Assembly (NCBI GenBank): GCA_018715065.1
Contig: DVMJ01000014.1
Span: forward strand, 13,398 to 77,397
Source of the DNA: Fimiplasma intestinipullorum
GTDB lineage: Bacteria; Bacillota_I; Bacilli_A; Erysipelotrichales; Coprobacillaceae
DNA length: 64,000 bases
Reading direction: 5' to 3'
Shown here: positions 43,749 through 51,545 of the stretch, one piece after another
How positions within the stretch are numbered: position 1 is the stretch's first letter
Layout: each line of letters begins with the position of its first letter
Program-made: the position numbers and the translations under genes
The notes under the pieces: model-generated
Databases searched by the model: none
What the model saw: the letters and a program-made list of their open reading frames with translations, nothing else
What the model was told of the DNA's origin: nothing

Positions 43749-44384
43749 ATGGCTTTTGATTTTAAAAAAGCATATAAGGAAATTTATTTGCCATCCAAAA
43801 AACCGACCATCATTGAGGTGCCGGCAATGTCCTTTTTGGCCATCGAGGGAAAAGGTGATCCAAATGAAGACGGTGGTGCCTATCAGCAAGGCATCGGCTT
43901 GCTTTATGGGCTCGCTTATACATTGAAGATGAGCGCTAGAAACAAACATGTCATTGACGGGTTCTTCGATTATGTAGTGCCGCCATTAGAAGGCTTTTGG
44001 TGGCAGGAAGGCATCAAAGGAATTGACCGTACACGCAAAGATGAATTGTCTTTTATTTCAGTTATTCGTGTGCCTGATTTTGTGACTGAACAGGATTTCC
44101 TCTGGGCTAAACAGGAAGCGACGCAAAAAAAGCAGCAAGATTACAGTAAAGTGCATTTCTGGCAATTTGAAGAAGGCTTGTGTGTGCAGTGTATGCATAT
44201 TGGGCCTTATGATGATGAAGACCGAACGGTTGAAAAGATGGATCAATGGATGGCCGAACAGGGGTATGTATCAGATTTTAGTGAAACGCGTTATCATCAT
44301 GAGATCTATCTTAGCGATCCGCGTCGTTCACAACCGGAGAAATGGCGAACAGTCATTCGTCATCCGATCAAAAAGAAGGGGTAA
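43749..44384 (+). CDS. GyrI-like small-molecule-binding protein
   Basis: 211 residues. PTIIEVPAMSFLAIEGKGDPN and VQCMHIGPYDDEDRTVEKMDQWM, plus the terminal HEIYLSDPRR, match the stand-alone GyrI-like (SOUL/BmrR effector) family. These bind hydrophobic drugs; some hydrolyse cyclopropanoid genotoxins, notable beside an AlkD-type repair gene. Ribosome site AGGAGGG. Confidence 0.87.
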   Translation: MAFDFKKAYKEIYLPSKKPTIIEVPAMSFLAIEGKGDPNEDGGAYQQGIGLLYGLAYTLKMSARNKHVIDGFFDYVVPPLEGFWWQEGIKGIDRTRKDELSFISVIRVPDFVTEQDFLWAKQEATQKKQQDYSKVHFWQFEEGLCVQCMHIGPYDDEDRTVEKMDQWMAEQGYVSDFSETRYHHEIYLSDPRRSQPEKWRTVIRHPIKKKG

Positions 44385-44386
44385 GA

Positions 44387-45046
44387 ATGGATAAATATCA
44401 GCAGATCAAGAGGATTTTTGAAGCACATCAGGATCCTTGTCAGGCAATCAAGATGGCGCACTATATGCGTGATCAGTTTATCTTCTATGGGATTCCGACC
44501 AAGTCAAGAAAAGTCTTGACGCGCCCGCTTATTAAAGAAGAGAAGCAACAGGCAATGATCGATTGGGCCTTTTTAGATCAATGCTATCAGGATGAGCATC
44601 GTGAATTTCAATATTTGGTGTGCGATTATTTAGATGCATTGAAAAAATATTTATGTTATGAAGATCTTTCGCATATCCGCACCTATCTGGTCACCCGTTC
44701 CTGGTGGGATACTACCGATGCCCTTGACTTGGTCGTAGGCAGTCTGGGCTTACGGGACAAACGTGTCAATGATTTGATGCTGGCATGGTCGACCGATGAG
44801 AATATTTGGTTAAGACGGGTGGCCATCGATCATCAGCTGTTAAGAAAAGAGAAGACGGATACGGAATTATTAGAAAAGATCCTGGTCAATCAATGGGGCA
44901 GTCAGGAATTTTTCATCAATAAAGCAGTAGGCTGGATCTTAAGAGACTATTCGAAAACTGATCCAGACTGGGTGCGCGCTTTTATCTCGCGTCATGAAAC
45001 GAAGATGCACCCACTCAGTATCAGAGAAGAGAGCAAGTATTTATGA
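44387..45046 (+). CDS. DNA alkylation repair enzyme, AlkD family
   Basis: 219 residues of helical HEAT-like repeats: QFIFYGIPTKSRKVLTRPLI, LVTRSWWDTTDALDLVVG and WLRRVAIDHQLLRKEKTDTE are typical of AlkD glycosylases for bulky alkylated bases. Start at ATG 44387, 2 bases after the GyrI-like stop; the longer frame from 44342 lies within that gene. Confidence 0.9.
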   Translation: MDKYQQIKRIFEAHQDPCQAIKMAHYMRDQFIFYGIPTKSRKVLTRPLIKEEKQQAMIDWAFLDQCYQDEHREFQYLVCDYLDALKKYLCYEDLSHIRTYLVTRSWWDTTDALDLVVGSLGLRDKRVNDLMLAWSTDENIWLRRVAIDHQLLRKEKTDTELLEKILVNQWGSQEFFINKAVGWILRDYSKTDPDWVRAFISRHETKMHPLSIREESKYL

Positions 45047-45477
45047 GATTAGGAACGGTTTACATTTGTGTACAAGATATGCGCGCCTCGCTTGCTTTTT
45101 ACCGGGCATTATTACAGGCTGAACCAGTTATTCAAAATGACGATCGTTGGGTGAGTTTTGAACAGGGTCTTTCGCTGTATGCCAGAGACTATGACCTGCG
45201 CCTTGTCTTGCAGGGAAGAACAGATTGTTTCAATCAAGCCTATCTGGATGAATTGCGCAATGAGCCGGTTTCATTGACTAACCATTCTGTTATCTTCAAT
45301 TTTGAAGTCGACGATCTTCAAGAAGAATATGAACGACTGCAGCGGCTAAACATAGGTCAATTATCTGAAGTTTATATGGTGAATGTCCATCATCCTTACT
45401 ATTATTTTAATCTCTTTGATCCTGATGGCAATCCCTTGGAAATCACCGGACCTTATCAGACTACTGAAATGGAATAA
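45043..45477 (+). CDS. VOC (glyoxalase/bleomycin-resistance) family protein
   Basis: 144 residues. VYICVQDMRASLAFYRALLQ and LFDPDGNPLEITGP give the two VOC half motifs with metal-binding positions. Function unknown; overlap by ATGA with the alkD gene suggests a common protective role against DNA-damaging small molecules. Confidence 0.85.
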   Translation: MRLGTVYICVQDMRASLAFYRALLQAEPVIQNDDRWVSFEQGLSLYARDYDLRLVLQGRTDCFNQAYLDELRNEPVSLTNHSVIFNFEVDDLQEEYERLQRLNIGQLSEVYMVNVHHPYYYFNLFDPDGNPLEITGPYQTTEME

Positions 45478-45596
45478 AAACAAGTCAGTGAGTGACATGT
45501 CTCTGTCATTTGTCAAACGCATCACATGCCTTCTTTTCACTATCTTATCTAGTCGATGATGCAAGATCTGCCTCTATTCGATTTTTGAGGTGATGA

Positions 45597-45625
45597 TTGA
45601 ACCTGCGATAGGCTAATGATATAAT
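45597..45625 (+). promoter_or_regulatory. Promoter of the BrnQ gene
   Basis: TTGAAC (45597-45602), 17 bases, TATAAT (45620-45625). Confidence 0.65.
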
Positions 45626-45657
45626 GAGGATAAAGAAAAGGTAGTGAAAAAACGGGT

Positions 45658-46977
45658 ATGAAAACAAAATTAACTTTTTTTGAAATCTTGAGCGTAGCAA
45701 GTATGCTCTTTGGTTTGTTTTTTGGAGCTGGAAATCTGATATTTCCAGTCTTAATGGGACAAATGGCGGGACATCAGGTCATAGCGGCAACAGCCGGTTT
45801 TTTGGTTACCGGCGTGGGATTACCTCTGTTAGGGGTTGCGGCGTTGGGAATCGGAAAAGCCGAAGGATTGCAGGATCTAAGCAGCCGGGTATCTCAACGG
45901 TTTGGCTTGTTTTTTACTTGCCTGCTGTATTTGACCATCGGTCCTTTTTTTGCTATTCCGCGTTGTGCCAGTGTCTCATTTACAGTAGGGATTGAAGCGC
46001 TCGTTCCACAATGGGATCCACGGTTGTCTTTAGCCATTTTTTCAATCTTATTTTTTGCAATCGTTCTTTTTTTCTCATTGCGTCCTGGAAAGATATTGGT
46101 ATGGGTCGGAAAGCTGTTGAATCCGCTCTTTTTAATGGTGCTGTTTATCTTTATTGTCAGTGCTCTTTTATTTCCACTGGGGGATATTCAAAGCGTTCAA
46201 CCTGAAGGCAGCTATGTTAATGCTGCTTTTACAACAGGGTTATTAGAAGGGTATAACACCATGGATGCTTTAGCGGGTCTGGCTTTTGGAATCATTGTGG
46301 TCCAAGCGATTCGTTCTTTAGGTATCACTGAACCCGTTAAAATTGCGCAAAACACGATCTTATCGGGGAGCTTGAGTGCATTATTGATGGGTCTCATTTA
46401 TACCTTATTAGCTTTGATTGGTACGCTGAGCCGGGGTGCTTTTCCGATTGCCAATAATGGCGGCGAAACATTATCCTGGTTAGCGGCATATTATTTTGGA
46501 CCGCTTGGTGCTATCTTGCTGGCATTGATGGTCACCTTGGCCTGTTTAAAGACAGCAGTGGGCTTGATTACCAGCTGTTCTGAAACGTTTAGGGGAATGT
46601 TTGGTCAAGGGCCTTCCTATAAACAGTATGCGATTGGATTTTGTCTCATCTCGCTTTTGATTGCGAATTTAGGTTTGGACGTCATCTTATCCTGGACAAC
46701 ACCGGTACTGATGTTTTTGTATCCGCTGGCTATTGTACTGATTGTCCTGACATTAGTAGAGCGCTGGTTACCTTCATTTCGTATCGTTTTACGCTGGACC
46801 TTAGGTTTCGCTGGGGTATCTGCCGCGCTGGATTTCTTAGTGGCCATGCCTGCCATCGGATCTTTTCAGTTTTCAGATTTATTAACTTGGCATAGTGGAT
46901 TTGCCTGGATCATTTTTGCTTTGATCGGCTTTGTGATTGGTTATCTTCAATCCGTTCGGTCATTGAAGAAAGAGTAG
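45658..46977 (+). CDS. brnQ: Branched-chain amino acid transporter, BrnQ family
   Basis: 439 residues with about 12 membrane segments. LFFGAGNLIFPVLMGQMAG at the N-terminus, TIGPFFAIPRCASVSFTVG and NTMDALAGLAFGIIVVQAI are the family hallmarks of Na+-coupled Leu/Ile/Val carriers. Single gene with its own promoter and a terminator. Confidence 0.94.
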   Translation: MKTKLTFFEILSVASMLFGLFFGAGNLIFPVLMGQMAGHQVIAATAGFLVTGVGLPLLGVAALGIGKAEGLQDLSSRVSQRFGLFFTCLLYLTIGPFFAIPRCASVSFTVGIEALVPQWDPRLSLAIFSILFFAIVLFFSLRPGKILVWVGKLLNPLFLMVLFIFIVSALLFPLGDIQSVQPEGSYVNAAFTTGLLEGYNTMDALAGLAFGIIVVQAIRSLGITEPVKIAQNTILSGSLSALLMGLIYTLLALIGTLSRGAFPIANNGGETLSWLAAYYFGPLGAILLALMVTLACLKTAVGLITSCSETFRGMFGQGPSYKQYAIGFCLISLLIANLGLDVILSWTTPVLMFLYPLAIVLIVLTLVERWLPSFRIVLRWTLGFAGVSAALDFLVAMPAIGSFQFSDLLTWHSGFAWIIFALIGFVIGYLQSVRSLKKE

Positions 46978-47024
46978 GCTGTTCGTTTTTATATAAAAGT
47001 TTATTCATGCATTGAATATGAAAC

Positions 47025-47047
47025 AAGGCCCGATGTGCGGGCCTTTT
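47025..47047. terminator. Bidirectional terminator
   Basis: AAGGCCCG (47025-47032) / CGGGCCTT (47038-47045) followed by TT. Lies between converging brnQ and the zinc-ribbon protein gene. Confidence 0.8.
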
Positions 47048-47057
47048 AGTTTCTGTT

Positions 47058-48191
47058 TCAAGATGGGGACATGGAGCTGGATGTTTCGAGTAATTTCTGA
47101 GTCACACGGTTTTGAACTTCCAGATAATAAGTTAATTCTTTGTCATTCATTTCACCATTATCCCAGGCTTCAAAAGCTTCCATCGCATCTGTGTATTTTT
47201 GCAAATAATCGGCGTAATCACTTAAGAGACTAGCATCAGTTCCATCAGAATGAGCATATTTTTCCATAAATTCACAGTACTCGTTCATAAAGCTCTCATA
47301 GTTGTCCATGGCAGTTTTAAATTCTGGACGCATTCCATCTACTAAGGTTTGACTTTCAGATGTTTCTGGGTTAGAAGGGACGGTTGTCGATTGATTGTTG
47401 CTGGTGGATTCGTTGTCCTCAGACGAAGTCGTTTCAGTAGGTTGTCTGAGTTGAATGGACATGACGTTGTTTCCTTCGTATGACAAGGAGAGATGGTTGC
47501 CATTGATATCATCTGCATAATAGTAATCATCTCCTTTGTTATAGTCAACTGTAAAGCCCTTTGTCTGGCAAGCTTCAACATAAGCATTGAAATCATCACG
47601 TGAAGTATCCCCAACATAGACATAGCAGCCAGACGAACTGTCAGATGTCACTTTTCCAATAGTTGATGCAGGCAATGGGAGTAGACTAGCCAGGTCACTT
47701 TGTGGCCAGTTCAATGTTCCCATTTCCATAGGTGTCTCTAAGTCAATGTGCATGGAATCACTGTAATAATCGATTTGTAATTGATAGCCCTCATCGTCAA
47801 ATGCGACATAACTGCTACCATCTTCTTGGCTATCAATAGTATACCCTATCTCCTGACAGGCTTCCACATAATCGTTATACTGTTGAGTGGATGTTTTTTC
47901 TACCCATAAGCTTAAAGCTTCTTTATCATTTGTATAGATATGACCGGTATTAGATTGAGGTTTAGGCAGTCGGTCTTTCAGTACAATTTCATCCCAATCA
48001 TATTTTTGAGCCTGGTTTTGGCTAATGGTGGAAATGACACCGATAACAAAGACAACCACAATGGCGATGAACCACCATCTTAGATAAAATGGCTTTTTGA
48101 GTTTGGTGCCACATTCAGGACATGTTTTGACATGACTGTATACAGGCGTGTGGCATTTAGGACAGATCCTGGTCTTGTTTCTTTTTAACAT
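47058..48191 (-). CDS. Zinc-ribbon membrane protein with two ~85-residue extracellular repeats
   Basis: 377 residues from ATG 48191 (GGAGG upstream; ATG 48203 also in frame). N-terminal zinc ribbon ICPKCHTPVYSHVKTCPECG, one membrane segment WWFIAIVVVFVIGVIS, then two repeats with pattern Y-x-x-YV-E-AC-x-x-x-G-[FY]T (YNDYVEACQEIGYTID and FNAYVEACQTKGFTVD), a Ser/Thr/Asn linker, and a DUF6591-like helical tail (PEFKTAMDNYESFMNEYCEF). Same repeat as in the lipoprotein gene 49961-50836. Function unknown. The 46-nt leader copy B precedes it. Confidence 0.75.
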   Translation of the reverse strand: MLKRNKTRICPKCHTPVYSHVKTCPECGTKLKKPFYLRWWFIAIVVVFVIGVISTISQNQAQKYDWDEIVLKDRLPKPQSNTGHIYTNDKEALSLWVEKTSTQQYNDYVEACQEIGYTIDSQEDGSSYVAFDDEGYQLQIDYYSDSMHIDLETPMEMGTLNWPQSDLASLLPLPASTIGKVTSDSSSGCYVYVGDTSRDDFNAYVEACQTKGFTVDYNKGDDYYYADDINGNHLSLSYEGNNVMSIQLRQPTETTSSEDNESTSNNQSTTVPSNPETSESQTLVDGMRPEFKTAMDNYESFMNEYCEFMEKYAHSDGTDASLLSDYADYLQKYTDAMEAFEAWDNGEMNDKELTYYLEVQNRVTQKLLETSSSMSPS

Positions 48192-48197
48192 TTTTTC

Positions 48198-48243
48198 CTC
48201 CATTTCCCCGCGCTTCGCTGCGCGGACACAAATATTTAATCAA
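48198..48243 (-). repeat. 46-nt leader element, copy B
   Basis: Reverse strand copy of the element at 17280-17325, 45 of 46 bases identical; the only change is in the hairpin loop (AGCGAA for AGTGAA). Stem CCGCGC (48225-48220) / GCGCGG (48213-48208). It ends at the same place relative to the start codon as copy A, so it is the ribosome-site leader in both genes. Confidence 0.85.
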
Positions 48244-48507
48244 ACTAACTTCCTGTAACTCTAGTAAGTTCCTCTATTTAATTGTATAATTTAGTAGAGG
48301 TGGTACACTACAGAGCACGAGGAGGAAAGTAGGCAATTCTACTTAAAATAGAATATCCTGAATTTTTATAAGTTGCCGCTATCGTTTCAAGCACAAATAA
48401 GTAGGACATAGAGCCTGGACACTTATGATTGTATAATCAACTTAAGTGATTATCTTCGATAGCAGTCAATGCCACTTCTCTTCTTTCAATGAAAGGAGAG
48501 CTTTTTT
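48244..48507 (+). ncRNA. Candidate bridge (guide) RNA region of the IS110 element
   Basis: 264 non-coding bases before the IS110 transposase. Contains TATAAT boxes near 48284 and 48434, hairpins such as AATTCTA/TAGAAT near 48340 and CACTTA...TAAGTG near 48420-48450. In IS110-group elements the guide RNA comes from the long left-end non-coding region, which fits here since the 3' side is shorter. The exact RNA ends and loops are not determined. Confidence 0.35.
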
Positions 48508-49758
48508 ATGAAAATCATTCGATTTAATTGCTGTGGCATGGATGTACACAAGAATAGCGTTGTTGCCACGATTGGTATCACTGATAAGGATACACAAATA
48601 ACTCGCTACATCCAAGAAACGTTTTCGACTTTAAATACTGATTTACTTCGTCTAAAACAATGGCTTATCGTTCATGACTGTTTTGAAGTTTGTATGGAAT
48701 CAACCGGAAAATATTGGATCCCTATCTTTAATATCTTGGAGGATACAGTCAAAGTTCACTTAACTCACCCAAAATATGTCAAAGCAATCAAAGGAAAGAA
48801 AACCGATAAGAAAGATTCAAAATGGATCTGTGATCTTTTTAAACATGATCTTATCAAGTTTTCTTTTATCCCTCCAAAAGAAATACGGGCCCTTCGTGAA
48901 ATTGCACGCTATCGTTATAAACTCGTCGGTATGCGCTCATCTGAGCGTAATCGTTATCAAAATTGTATGACAGTTTCTAATATTGGTATCGGTTCTGTTT
49001 TTTCTGATCCATTTGGAAAGTCAGCTCAAGCCGTTATGAAAGAAGTTCTTGAATCTGAAATCATAGACGATGACAAGATACTCAAATGTATCCATGGATT
49101 ATGTAAAAACAAAGATAAGATTCTTGACGCTATTAAACACTGTCATATCGAATCGGATCAACGATTTAAAATGAACGAATCCATGAGTCACTTGGAAGAA
49201 CTTCAAATTCATATCAATAATTGTGAAATTGAAATGATAAAACGTGCGTCTAAGATGTTTGATTCGTTCATGCATATTACTCAAATACCCGGTATTAATA
49301 CATTGTCTGCGATTCTGATCATTTCAGAAATCGGTATCGATATGACTCAATTTGAATCAGACAAGCAGCTTGTTAGCTGGGCAGGATTGGCTCCTGCTAA
49401 TAACGAAAGTGCCAATAAAAAGAAATCTGTTCGTATTTCCAAAGCAGGCCAATATTTAAAGCCATTAATGGTCCAATGTGCATTAGGTGCAATTAAAGAT
49501 AAGGAAAGCTACTTTGGCATAAAGTATACGCGTATCAAGAAACGACGAGGACATAAGAAAGCCATTATCGCTATCGCACGAATGATGCTTGTTTGCATCT
49601 ATCATATGATCTTGACAGGTGAAGTTTTTAATCCATCAGACTATCAGTCATTTAAAGCGCCTGATTCTAAAAAGGGCATAGCATTAACAGAAGAATCAGC
49701 CATAGAATTCCTACGAAAATCAGGATTTGACGTTTCTAAATTAACTAAATTAGAATAA
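48508..49758 (+). CDS. IS110 family transposase
   Basis: 416 residues. N-terminal DEDD RuvC-like domain: GMDVHKNSVVATIG, CMESTGKYWIPIF and GKKTDKKDSKWICDLF; C-terminal transposase-20 domain: ITQIPGINTLSAILIISEIG and LVSWAGLAPANNESANKK. No frameshift or stop, so it may be active. AGGAG ribosome site. Its codon use (AT-rich) differs a little from the neighbours. Confidence 0.93.
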   Translation: MKIIRFNCCGMDVHKNSVVATIGITDKDTQITRYIQETFSTLNTDLLRLKQWLIVHDCFEVCMESTGKYWIPIFNILEDTVKVHLTHPKYVKAIKGKKTDKKDSKWICDLFKHDLIKFSFIPPKEIRALREIARYRYKLVGMRSSERNRYQNCMTVSNIGIGSVFSDPFGKSAQAVMKEVLESEIIDDDKILKCIHGLCKNKDKILDAIKHCHIESDQRFKMNESMSHLEELQIHINNCEIEMIKRASKMFDSFMHITQIPGINTLSAILIISEIGIDMTQFESDKQLVSWAGLAPANNESANKKKSVRISKAGQYLKPLMVQCALGAIKDKESYFGIKYTRIKKRRGHKKAIIAIARMMLVCIYHMILTGEVFNPSDYQSFKAPDSKKGIALTEESAIEFLRKSGFDVSKLTKLE

Positions 49759-49960
49759 TCTATTTTTGTTTTTTTCAAACATAATTCAAACTTGTTTTTA
49801 GGTTTGTCTTTTTTTATGCAGTTTAGCTTTGTTTTGTTTCACACTTCTTTCCTCTCTTTCTTATTCTGACTTTAGTTTAACATGTTCTTTCAGAAGACTG
49901 GTTTTGCAGGTGCTAAAAAGCGATCTCAATATATAGATCGCTTTTAGATGAAAGGTATGA
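49759..49960. other. IS110 right flank, 15-nt repeat and terminator
   Basis: About 200 bases. CTGGTTTTGCAGGTG at 49898-49912 also occurs at 51497-51511. AAAAGCGATC / GATCGCTTTT (about 49915-49946) is the terminator for the lipoprotein gene on the minus strand. The first 100 bases are T-rich IS110 right end. Confidence 0.6.
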
Positions 49961-50836
49961 TTAAGAAGCGTCACTGGTGCCATCAGGTGCATCAAAGGAA
50001 GCATAGATGGAGTGACTGTTTTCACGATAGGAAAGATAGACACTGTAGCCTTCCGCGTTTTCAGCAGAATAGAATCCTTCAAACTCACCGGGATCACTTG
50101 TGAATCCCTGCGTTTTGCAAGTTTCTACATAAGTATTAAATTGTTCTAAACTGATGCCGTAAACGTATACTGAAAAACTATTGTCATTTTCGATGCTCAA
50201 TGAAATGATTTTCGTCTCTGGTTTAGGAAAATGGGTAGCTAAATCAGATGTTGGCCATTGATCAGCCACTTCCGTTTCAGGCTCATTAGAATATTTTTGA
50301 GAATGAAAATCATAATAGGCGGTGAGAATCTCACCATTATTTAAATAGCGAATGGTTGCGATATCTGGTTCAACCAGATTGAAATGGTCGCTGTTTTTCA
50401 AATAATAGGATCCCTGATAGTAATAGCAATAAGCATTAGTGACGGATTCACCTGGTTCGGTCACGATTTCGCTTTCGGCATGCATGCCAATTTTTTCTTC
50501 TTTGAGTCTTTCGATATCATCATCACTCATATCATAAGATGTTTTGAGATCATCATAGAACTTTGTTTTATCATCTTCTGTGATACTCTCTTTTTCAGTG
50601 AAGGTAATTTCAAGACTGGCGATGGTATAAGGTGTGTTGTTGGTGTAATCCATCAAAATATAGCGATCTCCATCGAGAATTCCTTCGTCAACAGTCCAGG
50701 CAATGTCATCTATCTGGATCGATGCTTGATTGGTTTGATTAGTTGGACTCGTTCCATCACCTGAATTGGTGTGACTGCAGGCAGTTAGGGATAACACCAA
50801 TGCTGCACTGATCATTGATAGTAAAATTTTTCTCAT
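49961..50836 (-). CDS. Lipoprotein with one ~85-residue repeat domain
   Basis: 291 residues from ATG 50836 (AAGGAGA upstream). Signal peptide with lipobox ALVLSLTACSHTNS (Cys at about 21). Middle region (DEGILDGDRYILMDYTNNTP) resembles DUF5067-like lipoprotein domains; C-terminal repeat QWPTSDLATHFPKPE ... FNTYVETCKTQGFTSD matches the two repeats of the zinc-ribbon protein. Cell-surface, function unknown. Overlaps the upstream membrane-protein gene by ATGA. Confidence 0.75.
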   Translation of the reverse strand: MRKILLSMISAALVLSLTACSHTNSGDGTSPTNQTNQASIQIDDIAWTVDEGILDGDRYILMDYTNNTPYTIASLEITFTEKESITEDDKTKFYDDLKTSYDMSDDDIERLKEEKIGMHAESEIVTEPGESVTNAYCYYYQGSYYLKNSDHFNLVEPDIATIRYLNNGEILTAYYDFHSQKYSNEPETEVADQWPTSDLATHFPKPETKIISLSIENDNSFSVYVYGISLEQFNTYVETCKTQGFTSDPGEFEGFYSAENAEGYSVYLSYRENSHSIYASFDAPDGTSDAS

Positions 50837-51387
50837 AATGATTCTCCTTGTTTTGTTTTTCTTTTTTGTTTTCTTTTCTCTAAAAAGATCATCACTGCGC
50901 CAATAAAAAGCAATAAGATGCCTAAATAACATGCATATTGTGCAAATCCCCAGTGATATTGACTAGAAGGAATGACACCACGATCACTGAAATCCCATTT
51001 CAGCAGGCTGAAGGCACCCATGGCCAGGAGGTTGGTAAGCAAGAGCAGAATAGGCTTATTCAATAATCCCCATAAGACGCTTAACAGGGCACATGAGGCA
51101 TAGACAAGGATGATCACCAGGCAGATCATGCTTAGTGCCTCATAACCCTCAAGGCTGGTACCATATGCGTAGATACGACCAAAGTCAACGAGTGAAAGAT
51201 CGATGGCATCTTGGTTGGTCATATCAATCTCTGTATCCGCCATGCGGTCAGGGTGAGCTTCCAGGTAGTCTTTGTAATCATCAGTCGCTGAAGCAAAAGG
51301 GAGAAATAGGCTGATGATCAGTAAAATGGATCCAAGCAAAGCCAAGGCTTTAGATAGATGGACCTTGTTTTTTAAGGTTGTCAACAT
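50833..51387 (-). CDS. Four-segment membrane protein of unknown function
   Basis: 184 residues: membrane segments at about 15-32, 85-107, 115-130 and 150-170, one extracellular loop of about 50 residues after segment 1 (ATDDYKDYLEAHPDRMADTE), and a basic tail KRKQKRKTKQ. First gene of a two-gene unit with the lipoprotein. No family recognised. Confidence 0.65.
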   Translation of the reverse strand: MLTTLKNKVHLSKALALLGSILLIISLFLPFASATDDYKDYLEAHPDRMADTEIDMTNQDAIDLSLVDFGRIYAYGTSLEGYEALSMICLVIILVYASCALLSVLWGLLNKPILLLLTNLLAMGAFSLLKWDFSDRGVIPSSQYHWGFAQYACYLGILLLFIGAVMIFLEKRKQKRKTKQGESL

Positions 51388-51496
51388 TTGTTTTGTCTCC
51401 TTTCAGTTAGACGATTTGAATATGAACCGATCCTCCTTTCGCTGTTCAAATAGCCTTTGATTGACTGTCTATAGTGTAGCATGGCGTTTTTCAGTT

Positions 51497-51542
51497 CTGG
51501 TTTTGCAGGTGTAAAAAAACAGCCTATCGTGTGATAAGCTGT
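51497..51542 (-). terminator. Terminator of the kinase operon and 15-nt repeat copy
   Basis: ACAGC-TAT / ATA-GCTGT hairpin (about 51519-51542) with seven T on the minus strand, followed by CACCTGCAAAACCAG (51511-51497), identical to 49912-49898. Confidence 0.6.
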
Positions 51543-51545
51543 CAA

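Larger units (their letters stand above)
48244..49860 (+). mobile_element. IS110-family insertion sequence (limits approximate)
   Basis: One complete transposase gene with a long left non-coding region and about 100 bases on the right. IS110 elements lack terminal inverted repeats, so the ends cannot be fixed by eye; comparison with an empty site would be needed. Confidence 0.7.
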
